From Burkholderiaceae bacterium (GTDB lineage Bacteria; Pseudomonadota; Gammaproteobacteria; Burkholderiales; Burkholderiaceae_C), in assembly GCA_024235915.1 (NCBI GenBank), contig JACKLO010000013.1, positions 1 to 64,000 on the forward strand: 64,000 bases of DNA, in the 5' to 3' direction. Positions within the stretch are counted from its first letter, which is position 1. Each line of letters begins with the position of its first letter. Positions 24,396 through 31,443 of the stretch are shown here, one piece after another. The notes below the pieces were generated by a model. That model did no database searches, was not told the origin of the DNA, and worked only from the letters and a program-made list of their open reading frames with translations. The position numbers and the translations under genes are program-made.

Positions 24396-25292
24396 ATGGT
24401 CAAGCCCTTGGTCGCCGCCGTGACCATGGCCGCTGCCGCCGTTGGTGCGGCCGACAGCGCATCGGCCGCCACGCTGGACGTGCGCGCACTGTGGGACTTC
24501 GACCGGCCCGACGTCAGCGAGCAGCGCTTCCGCGACCGCCTGGCCACGGCCACGCCCGACGAGGCGCTGATCCTGCAGACGCAGATCGCGCGCACGTTCG
24601 GCCTGCGTGAACGGCTGGACGATTCGCGCGCGCTGCTGCAGTCGCTGCGCCCGCAGCTCGCCAGCGCGTCGGCCGAGGCCCGCGTGCGCTGGTATCTGGA
24701 ATGGGGTCGCACCTGGGCCTCGGCGGTGCACGACAGCGACAAGCTGCCGGATGCCGACCGCGAGACAGCGCGCAGCGCCTTTCGCACCGCGGCCGACGCC
24801 GCGCGTGCCGCGGGGCTGGATGCGCTGGCGGTGGATGCGCTGCACATGCTGCCCTTCACGACCCGGTCCACGCCGGCCGACCTGCTACAGGACCTGGCCT
24901 GGAACCAGGAAGCGCTGGCCATGGCGCTGGCCTCGCCCCAGCCTGATGCGCGGCGATGGGAGGCCAGCCTGCGCAACAACCTGGGCATCACGCTCAACAA
25001 GCTGGGCCGCCACGACGAAGCGCTGGTGATGCTGCAGCAGGCGCTGGCCGCACTGCAGCAGCAGGCGGCGCCTATCGGCCGCCAGCGCATCGGCCACTGG
25101 ATGGTGGCCAACACCCTGCGCCGCCTGGGCCGCATCGACGAAGCGCTGGCGATCCAGCAGCGGTTGGAAGTTGAAAACGCCGCCGACGGCACGCCCGACG
25201 CCTATGTGTTCGAGGAACTGGCTCTGCTGCACCGGGCGCGCGGCGAGACGGCCCAGGCCGATGCCTATGCGGCACGTGCGAAGATGCGCTGA
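24396..25292 (+). CDS. Exported TPR-type protein
   Basis: 298 aa from ATG 24396; an in-frame ATG at 24384 overlaps the previous stop codon and would add four residues. The signal peptide ends near ADSASAATLD. The rest is helical, with TPR-like units: NNLGITLNKLGRHDEALVMLQQAL, NTLRRLGRIDEALAIQQRL, and LALLHRARGETAQADAYA. It probably works in the periplasm as a scaffold for protein contacts; partners are unknown. The neighbouring genes on both sides are in the same direction and closely packed. Confidence 0.65.
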   Translation: MVKPLVAAVTMAAAAVGAADSASAATLDVRALWDFDRPDVSEQRFRDRLATATPDEALILQTQIARTFGLRERLDDSRALLQSLRPQLASASAEARVRWYLEWGRTWASAVHDSDKLPDADRETARSAFRTAADAARAAGLDALAVDALHMLPFTTRSTPADLLQDLAWNQEALAMALASPQPDARRWEASLRNNLGITLNKLGRHDEALVMLQQALAALQQQAAPIGRQRIGHWMVANTLRRLGRIDEALAIQQRLEVENAADGTPDAYVFEELALLHRARGETAQADAYAARAKMR

Positions 25293-25310
25293 CCTCTTGA
25301 GGAGATCACC

Positions 25311-25511
25311 ATGTCCGGCCTCGCCACCTTTCTGCTCTGGTGCCTGCTGTTCGTGCTGTGCTGGCCGCTGGCCTTGCTGGCCCTGGTGCTCTGGCCGCTG
25401 GTGTGGCTACTGACGTTGCCGCTGCGGCTGCTGGGCATCGCCGTGGGGGCAGTGTTTGCGCTGCTGCGCGCCATGCTCTTCCTGCCGGCGCGCCTGCTCG
25501 GGGCGCGATGA
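25311..25511 (+). CDS. Small hydrophobic membrane protein
   Basis: 66 aa, almost entirely hydrophobic with Leu/Trp-rich segments forming two short transmembrane helices and ending LPARLLGAR. A good ribosome site (GAGGAG) precedes ATG 25311. The stop overlaps the next start as ATGA (25508-25511), so the two proteins are probably made together. The function is unknown. Confidence 0.6.
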   Translation: MSGLATFLLWCLLFVLCWPLALLALVLWPLVWLLTLPLRLLGIAVGAVFALLRAMLFLPARLLGAR

Positions 25512-26059
25512 CGGCACCGGTGCTGACCTGGCCGCCGGCGGCCGATGAATCCCAGCGGGGTCTGGTCACGGTGGTGCACCGGGTGCAGATCGACGTGCCA
25601 CCCGCAGCCGTGTGGCGCTACGTGGCCGATGCCGCCCACTGGCCGGCCTGGCAACCCGACACGCTGAAGGTGGAACCACTGCCGCCAGGCCCGCAGGCGG
25701 CGGGCAGCGTCATCGTCCAGCTGGCGGCGGTGGGCGCCGGCAGCGAAGCGGTCCGCTGGCAGGTGATGGCGGCCGAGCCCGGGCGGTTGTGGGTGGCCTT
25801 GGGGGAATCAAACCGACACTGGCAGCGCCAGGTGCTGGAACTGCAGCCGCTCGGCACGGCAGCGACGCGGCTGACGCGCACGCTCAGCGGTTGCAGCCGC
25901 TCGCCGCTGGCGCGTTGGGCCGACCGCTGGACCCTGCCCCGGGCCTGGTCCCGTCCGGCGCAGGACGCCGTGGCCGCACTGAAGCTCAAGCTCGAATCGG
26001 CCCACGCCCCGCCGGAGGTGGCACCACCGCCAGTGCCGCGCTGGCGCGCAGAACGCTGA
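25508..26059 (+). CDS. SRPBCC (polyketide cyclase/START-like) family protein
   Basis: 183 aa. The opening IDVPPAAVWRYVADAAHWPAWQPD is the typical SRPBCC start (VWxxLxDxxxxPxW), followed by alternating strands and a long C-terminal helix (RPAQDAVAALKLKLE). Family members bind small hydrophobic ligands in a deep cavity. Nothing visible defines the ligand. The gene is coupled by ATGA overlap to the small membrane protein before it. Confidence 0.7.
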   Translation: MTAPVLTWPPAADESQRGLVTVVHRVQIDVPPAAVWRYVADAAHWPAWQPDTLKVEPLPPGPQAAGSVIVQLAAVGAGSEAVRWQVMAAEPGRLWVALGESNRHWQRQVLELQPLGTAATRLTRTLSGCSRSPLARWADRWTLPRAWSRPAQDAVAALKLKLESAHAPPEVAPPPVPRWRAER

Positions 26060-26080
26060 GGCGGTGGAAGCCGTGCCGGG

Positions 26081-26968
26081 TCAGCGCGGCCGCGTCGCCA
26101 GCCAGATGCTGGGCAGGATCAGCGCCGCGCCCACGGCATGGTGCCAGCCCGGCCGCTCGCCCAGCACCAGCCAGCCCGCGATGCCGCCGTACACCGGCGC
26201 CAGGTAGAGCAGCAGCGCGCTCTTGGCCGCACCCAGCTCGCGCTGCAGCACCGAATAGGCGGTGTAGCTCAGCACGCCGGGCAGCAGCGCCGCCAGGGCC
26301 ATCAGGCCGAGCGCCTTGGCGCCCAGCGGCGGCACCGGGGACCACAGCGCCTCGGCCACGGTGAAGGGCAGCAGCACCAGCAGCCCGCCAGCGACGATGG
26401 CGGCCAGGCGTGCGGCGGGGCTCAGCACGCTGGGCCAGCGGCGCAGCAGCACCGAGTAGGCCACCCAGGAGACGGCCGCGCCGACGATCCAGCCATCACC
26501 GGCGTTGAAGCGCAGCGCCAGCAGGTTCGCCACGTCGCCCTTGGCGATGATGTAGACCACGCCGGCGAGCGCGAAGACCACCGCCACGCCCTGCGCACGG
26601 CTCATGCCTTCATGCAGCAGCTTCGTGCCGGCCACGGCGATGGCCACCGGCGTGGCGGCGTAGATCAGCGCCATGTTGGCCGCCGTGGTGCCCTGCCCGC
26701 CCAGGTAGACCCAGGCGCCGCAGATCCACATGCCGGTGGCGCCCAGCACCAGCAGCTGCTTCCACTCTTGATGCCAGGGCAGGCCGCGGGTGAACAGTTC
26801 GCGCCAGACGAAAGGCGCCATCAGCGCCAGGGCCAGCGCCCAGCGGCCGAAGGCCAGCGCATGCGGCGCCACCACACCGTCGGCCAGGCGGGCGATGATG
26901 TAGTTGGACGACCACAGTGCTGGCACGATCCACAGCAAGACCATGGCCCGGCGCTGGCGGCCCGCCAT
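26081..26968 (-). CDS. EamA-family (DMT) transporter
   Basis: 295 aa with ten predicted transmembrane helices in two EamA repeats. The first contains PALWSSNYIIARLA and LALALMAPFVWREL; the second ends GIAGWLVLGERPGWHHAVGAALI, the usual GExxxxxxxxGxxLI signature. Relatives export amino acids or metabolites across the inner membrane; the substrate is not predictable. The start could also be GTG 26986. It lies downstream of psd on the same strand. Confidence 0.85.
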   Translation of the reverse strand: MAGRQRRAMVLLWIVPALWSSNYIIARLADGVVAPHALAFGRWALALALMAPFVWRELFTRGLPWHQEWKQLLVLGATGMWICGAWVYLGGQGTTAANMALIYAATPVAIAVAGTKLLHEGMSRAQGVAVVFALAGVVYIIAKGDVANLLALRFNAGDGWIVGAAVSWVAYSVLLRRWPSVLSPAARLAAIVAGGLLVLLPFTVAEALWSPVPPLGAKALGLMALAALLPGVLSYTAYSVLQRELGAAKSALLLYLAPVYGGIAGWLVLGERPGWHHAVGAALILPSIWLATRPR

Positions 26969-26999
26969 GACGGCGGCATCGGTCACGGGCAGCGGTCGG

Positions 27000-27842
27000 T
27001 CAGGCCGAGAAGGCCATGACGTCGCCCATGCGCACCGGGCCACCCGGCTGCCAGCCGGGGTCGAAACCCAGCGGCGCCGGCAGCAGCAGCACCACGGTGG
27101 AACCGAGCAGGAAGCGCCCCATTTCGTCGCCCTGGCGCAGCACGTGCTGCCCGGGCTCGTAGGCCCATTCGCGCACCGTGCCCGGCCGCGGCGGGTTGAC
27201 CACGCCATGCCACACGGTGGCCATGCTGCCGACGATGGTGGCCCCCACCAGCACCAGCACCCAGGGGCCGCGCGGCGAGTCGAACACGCAGACCACGCGC
27301 TCGTTGCGGGCGAACAGGCCGGGTACCCCACGCGCGGTGGTGGGGTTGACCGAGAACAGCGCGCCGGGCACGTGGATCATGCGGCGCAGCACGCCGTCAG
27401 CCGGCATGTGGATGCGGTGGTAGTCCTTGGGGCTCAGGTACAGGGTGGCGAAGTGCGCGTCGCGGAACTGCGCCGCCAGGTCGGCATCGCCACCCACCAG
27501 TGCCGTGGCACTGTAGTGGTGGCCCTTGGCCTGGAAGATCTGGCCGTTGTCCACATGCCCGAACTGGCTGATGGCGCCGTCCACCGGGCAGATCCAGTCG
27601 GCCTTGGCCAGCGGGCGTGCGCCGGGCTTGAGCGCGCGCGTGAAGAAGGCGTTGAACGTGGAGTAGGCAGCGGGGTCGGGGTCGGCCGCCTCGGCCATGT
27701 TCACGCCATAGCGATCAATGAAGCGGCGGATCAGCGCGGTGGTGGTGCCGCCGGCCTCGGCGTTGGCCAGGCGGCCGGCCACCGAGGTGAGCGCCTGCTT
27801 GGGCAGCAGGTACTGCGGCAGGACCTTGAGCGTGTCGGACAT
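27000..27842 (-). CDS. psd: Phosphatidylserine decarboxylase proenzyme
   Basis: 280 aa. The self-cleavage motif LGST is visible in RFLLGSTVVLL near residue 245; the Ser becomes the pyruvoyl cofactor of the small alpha chain. Other family signatures are FNAFFTRALKPGARP, CPVDG near 86, and LSPKDYHRIHMP with catalytic His. The enzyme makes phosphatidylethanolamine from phosphatidylserine at the inner membrane. It is transcribed in the same direction as the S49 peptidase gene upstream. Confidence 0.96.
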   Translation of the reverse strand: MSDTLKVLPQYLLPKQALTSVAGRLANAEAGGTTTALIRRFIDRYGVNMAEAADPDPAAYSTFNAFFTRALKPGARPLAKADWICPVDGAISQFGHVDNGQIFQAKGHHYSATALVGGDADLAAQFRDAHFATLYLSPKDYHRIHMPADGVLRRMIHVPGALFSVNPTTARGVPGLFARNERVVCVFDSPRGPWVLVLVGATIVGSMATVWHGVVNPPRPGTVREWAYEPGQHVLRQGDEMGRFLLGSTVVLLLPAPLGFDPGWQPGGPVRMGDVMAFSA

Positions 27843-27860
27843 CAGGAGCGGATCAGCAGG

Positions 27861-28814
27861 TCAGCGGATGGGCGCGATGCTGCGCAGCGCACGCACCGCG
27901 CCTTCGCCGATGGCGGCCCCGAAGCGCTTGGCAAACCGCTCGGCCAGGTTGTCGTGCGGTGTGTAGTCGATGATTTCCGGCGCGCCGACCACCTCACGGG
28001 CCACATGGTCGAGGTTGCCCAGCTTGTCCACCAGGCCCAGCTTGACGGCCTCCTCGCCGTTCCAGAACAGGCCGCTGAAGGTCTGCGGTGTCTCCTTCAG
28101 CCGCGCGCCGCGGCCCTGCTTGACGACGTCGATGAACTGCTGGTGGATCTGGTCGAGCATGGCCTTGGCGTAGCCGGTCTGCACCGGGTCGGCGGGCGAG
28201 AACGGGTCGAGCATGCCCTTGTTGTCACCCGCGGTGAGCAGGCGGCGCTCGACGCCGAGCTTCTCCATCGTGCCCACGAATCCGAAGCCGTCCATCAGCA
28301 CGCCGATGCTGCCGACGATGCTGGCCTTGTCGGCATAGATCTCGTCGGCGGCCACGGCGATGTAGTACGCGCCGCTGGCGGCCGCCTCCTCGACCACGGC
28401 GTAGACCTTCTTGCCGTGCAGGGCCTTCAGGCGGCGGATCTCGTCGTTGACGATGCCGGCCTGCACCGGGCTGCCGCCGGGTGAGTTGATGCGCAGCACG
28501 ATGGCCTTGGCGCCGTCGTCCTCGAAGGCGTCGGTCAGGGCCGCCACCAGGCGTTCGGCGCTGGCCTCGGTGTCGGCGGCGATCTCGCCCTGCACCTCCA
28601 CCAGGGCCGTGTGCGGCATGCTCGGCGCCACCACGGGGCCGGCGCGCTGGAACAGCACCCAGACGATGATGATCACCAGCGCCAGCCAGGCCAGGCGGAA
28701 GAAGATGCGCCAATTGCGTTCGCTGCGGCGTTCGCTGATGAGTTCGCGCACCGCGCGTTCGAGCGCCGATTCGGCGGCGCCGGGGCGGCCGAAGCCGGTT
28801 TCAGGGTTGTCCAT
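27861..28814 (-). CDS. S49-family signal peptide peptidase (SppA-like)
   Basis: 317 aa. One transmembrane helix at about 42-60 (IFFRLAWLALVIIIVWVLF) anchors a periplasmic protease. The catalytic Ser lies in EEAAASGAYYIAVAADEIYAD and the Lys in KASIVGSIGV, the Ser-Lys dyad of half-length SppA enzymes; RINSPGGSP is also conserved. In the family it degrades cleaved signal peptides and membrane proteins. It starts at 28814, inside the 3' end of the Rieske gene (28801). Confidence 0.9.
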   Translation of the reverse strand: MDNPETGFGRPGAAESALERAVRELISERRSERNWRIFFRLAWLALVIIIVWVLFQRAGPVVAPSMPHTALVEVQGEIAADTEASAERLVAALTDAFEDDGAKAIVLRINSPGGSPVQAGIVNDEIRRLKALHGKKVYAVVEEAAASGAYYIAVAADEIYADKASIVGSIGVLMDGFGFVGTMEKLGVERRLLTAGDNKGMLDPFSPADPVQTGYAKAMLDQIHQQFIDVVKQGRGARLKETPQTFSGLFWNGEEAVKLGLVDKLGNLDHVAREVVGAPEIIDYTPHDNLAERFAKRFGAAIGEGAVRALRSIAPIR

Positions 28815-29208
28815 GGGACTCTCCGGGAGGGGCCTCTTCGTCGAATGCGACGGGGCGGATGTCATCGGTGGGTTGCCACCAGACCTGGCCGTCCTGCTCG
28901 TGGCAGGCCACCGGCGTGAGCTTGCCGCGGCCGCAGGGGCCGCCGACACACTGGCCGTTGGCCGGGTCGTAGTGCGCGCCGTGGATGGAACACAGGATCC
29001 AGCGGCGGTCCATGTCCAGGAACTCGCCTTCCTGCCAGTCCATCTCGGTGGGCACGTGCACGCAGCGGTTCAGGTAGCCGACCACGCGGCCGTCGATGCG
29101 CAGCGCAAAGGCGCGCGCCGGGCGGCCCCATTGCGTCACGTCCCAGACGACGGCCTTGCCGCGCTCTTCGAGCGCGTCGGACGCACAGACCGGTTGCAGC
29201 TCAGGCAT
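28801..29208 (-). CDS. Rieske [2Fe-2S] ferredoxin-type protein
   Basis: 135 aa. The cluster ligands are C49 and H51 (RCVHVP) and C73 and H76 (CSIHGAHYDP), the two-Cys two-His Rieske pattern, within a small all-beta fold that ends VWWQPTDD. Short soluble Rieske proteins of this type pass electrons to oxygenases or occur near gph-rluC in Burkholderiales genomes; the partner here is unknown. It overlaps the phosphatase gene upstream by eight bases and the S49 gene downstream by 14. Confidence 0.88.
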   Translation of the reverse strand: MPELQPVCASDALEERGKAVVWDVTQWGRPARAFALRIDGRVVGYLNRCVHVPTEMDWQEGEFLDMDRRWILCSIHGAHYDPANGQCVGGPCGRGKLTPVACHEQDGQVWWQPTDDIRPVAFDEEAPPGESHGQP

Positions 29209-29893
29209 GGGCCAGCAGCCAATCCTGCAGTTTGGCGGTGGAATGCAGCACGGCCAGCGGGCCCAGCGCGTGGAACGCATCGGGCTCGTGCGCGCCGTAA
29301 CTCACGCCCAGGCTGGCGGTGCCGGCGTTGGCCGCCAGCTGCAGGTCGTGCGTGGTGTCGCCGATCATCAACGTGCGCTCGGGCGCCGCACCGAACTCGG
29401 CCATCAACTGCTCCAGCATCATCGGGTGCGGCTTGCTGGCGGTCTCGTCGGCGGTGCGCGTGGCGTCGAACATCGCGTGCAGGCTGCTGTGGGCCAGGGC
29501 CTCGTCCAGGCCGGCGCGGCTCTTGCCGGTGGCCACGGCCAGCCAGTGGTTGCGGGCCTTCAGCGCCTGCAGCATGTCCAGCGTGCCGGGAAACAGCACC
29601 AGCTCGTGCTGCTTGGCGAAGTAGTGGTGGCGGTAGCGGCGACCGAGCTCGGGGTAGCGCTCGGCCGGCAGGCCCGGCACCACATGCTGCAGCGCGTCGT
29701 GCAGGCCCAGGCCGATGACGTAGGCCGCGCGCTGGTCGTCGGGCACCGGCAGGCCCAGGTCGCGGCAGGCGCCCTGGATGCACTGCACGATCAGGCCGGT
29801 GCTGTCGAACAGCGTGCCGTCCCAGTCGAAGACGATGAGGTCGAAGCGGCGCGGCACGGTGGCGGTCAAGTGGGCTCCAGCAAAGCCCGCCAT
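29201..29893 (-). CDS. HAD-superfamily phosphatase, phosphoglycolate phosphatase-like
   Basis: 230 aa. HAD motif I is FDWDGTLFDS, motif II is in VATGKSRAG, motif III is K in ASKPHP, and motif IV is GDTTHD. Subfamily IA with a helical cap. The start region overlaps the rluC stop by 28 bases. The rluC-gph-Rieske-sppA order is common in this order of bacteria. The substrate could be 2-phosphoglycolate or another small phosphoester. Confidence 0.85.
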   Translation of the reverse strand: MAGFAGAHLTATVPRRFDLIVFDWDGTLFDSTGLIVQCIQGACRDLGLPVPDDQRAAYVIGLGLHDALQHVVPGLPAERYPELGRRYRHHYFAKQHELVLFPGTLDMLQALKARNHWLAVATGKSRAGLDEALAHSSLHAMFDATRTADETASKPHPMMLEQLMAEFGAAPERTLMIGDTTHDLQLAANAGTASLGVSYGAHEPDAFHALGPLAVLHSTAKLQDWLLAHA

Positions 29894-30861
29894 TCTGCCG
29901 GCAGCGGGCTGTCCAGTTCGACGCGATGGCCATCGGCCGGGTGGTCGAAGGCCAGGTGGCGGGCGTGCAGCGCCATGCGCGCGAAGCCGCGCTCTCTCGC
30001 GAAGGCCTTGTTGCGCGCGAAGTCGCCGTACTTGGGGTCGCCGACGATGGGGTGGCCGTGGTGCGCCAGGTGCACGCGGATCTGGTGCGTGCGCCCGGTC
30101 TTGATGGTCACGTCCAGCAGGCTCAGGCCGGGCGCCGCCTGCTGCACCCTGACCAGCGAGATGGAACGCCGCGCCTGCTCATGTGCCACCACCTTCACGT
30201 GCCGCTCGCCGGCCGCGTCCAGGGTCTTCAGCAGCGGCAGGTCGATGACCTTCAGGTTCTTCGGCCAGGCACCGAAGACCAGCGCCGCGTAGACCTTGTG
30301 CGTGTCGCGCTCGCGGAACTGGTCCTGCAACCGGGTCAGCGCGCTGCGCTTCTTGGCCAGCAGCAGGAGCCCGGAGGTCTCCTTGTCCAGCCGGTGCACC
30401 AGTTCCAGGAAGCGGGCCTCCGGCCTTGCCCGGCGCAATTGCTCGATGACGCCGAAACTCACGCCGCTGCCGCCGTGCACGGCCACGCCGGCAGGCTTGT
30501 CCACGACCAGCAGGTGTTCGTCCTCGAACAGCACCGGGAACTCCCGGGCCGGCACCGCGGCCTCGGCGCCGGCAGGGGCGGCGGCCACGCGCACCGGCGG
30601 CACGCGCACCACGTCGCCCAGCACCACCCGGGTGTCGGCCTGGGCCCGGCCCTTGTTCACCCGCACCTCGCCGGAACGGATGACGCGGTACACATGCGTC
30701 TTGGGCACGCCCTTGAGCAGCCGGAGCAGGAAATTGTCCAGCCGCTGACCGTCGGCGCCCTCGTCCACCGTCACTTCGCGCACGGCCGGCGGGGCGGCAG
30801 AACGGGCGGTTTTGGAACCTGTGGCCGCGATGGATTTGGACCCTATAATCCGCGACTCCAC
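29866..30861 (-). CDS. rluC: 23S rRNA pseudouridine synthase RluC
   Basis: About 331 aa. N-terminal S4 RNA-binding domain (GQRLDNFLLRLLKGVPKTHVY) and the pseudouridine synthase core with the catalytic Asp in VHRLDKETSGLL, then GRTHQIRVH. Known role: modification of three uridines in 23S rRNA. No ATG exists near the expected start. The possible starts are GTG 30861 (used here) or GTG 30783, which would begin three residues before the S4 domain. It is divergent from rne. Confidence 0.88.
   Translation of the reverse strand: MESRIIGSKSIAATGSKTARSAAPPAVREVTVDEGADGQRLDNFLLRLLKGVPKTHVYRVIRSGEVRVNKGRAQADTRVVLGDVVRVPPVRVAAAPAGAEAAVPAREFPVLFEDEHLLVVDKPAGVAVHGGSGVSFGVIEQLRRARPEARFLELVHRLDKETSGLLLLAKKRSALTRLQDQFRERDTHKVYAALVFGAWPKNLKVIDLPLLKTLDAAGERHVKVVAHEQARRSISLVRVQQAAPGLSLLDVTIKTGRTHQIRVHLAHHGHPIVGDPKYGDFARNKAFARERGFARMALHARHLAFDHPADGHRVELDSPLPAEWRALLEPT
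30844..30849 (+). promoter_or_regulatory. -10 element of the probable rne promoter
   Basis: A perfect TATAAT stands between the divergent rluC and rne genes, 595 bases before the rne start codon. No good -35 element is seen at 16-18 bases upstream, so another factor or element may help. It also lies within the first codons of rluC if that gene starts at GTG 30861. Confidence 0.5.
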
Positions 30862-31443
30862 GTTCGTGCGGTAAGTGCTTGATTTGCCGGAGTTTACCCG
30901 GCCCCCAGCACCAGCAGTTCGAGCGTGGCGCACCGGGTGGCGCGTGCAAGCGCACCGCCCGGCCCCAGAAGATGCAACACCCCGGGCCCGCGGCGCTGGC
31001 CGTCCTGCTGCAAACAACCATGGCAGGCGGCGGCGCGCGGCGCGGGGTGGCAGAGAACTGAAGCCAGAACGCCCGCTCGCCGTCCGGCCCCGTGCCGCCG
31101 GCAGCACCGAAAACACCAGGGTCACAGACGATGTGCCGGCCTCGGCCGGACCCGCCGCGCTGTGATCCGCGTCGCCCAGACGCCCGATGCCCACCCCGCC
31201 ATCCTCCACCTGCCGCCACGGCCAGCCCCGGACACGATCCGCCGGGCCCGCCTGCCCCGGTCTGGGTGGCGGCCGGGTGCGCCACGGCGCCGGCACGCAC
31301 GCGCCAACGCCGCTGTCCTGATCCCGCGCCACCCCGGCGCACACCAGGCAGCGGTCCAGGGCATTTCGCCAGGGTGGTCGCTTCGCTTCTCGTGCATCGG
31401 TGAGTCGTGCATGGCGCCTGAAAAGCGCCGATCAGGAGACCCG
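30862..31443 (+). promoter_or_regulatory. Long 5' leader of rne
   Basis: 582 bases without a supported gene. Short reading frames here have no ribosome site or family match. The region is GC-rich and able to fold. Long rne leaders serve autoregulation in enterobacteria, where RNase E binds and cuts its own leader; the same is inferred here from position and length only. A good AGGAGA ribosome site lies at 31434-31439. Confidence 0.5.
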
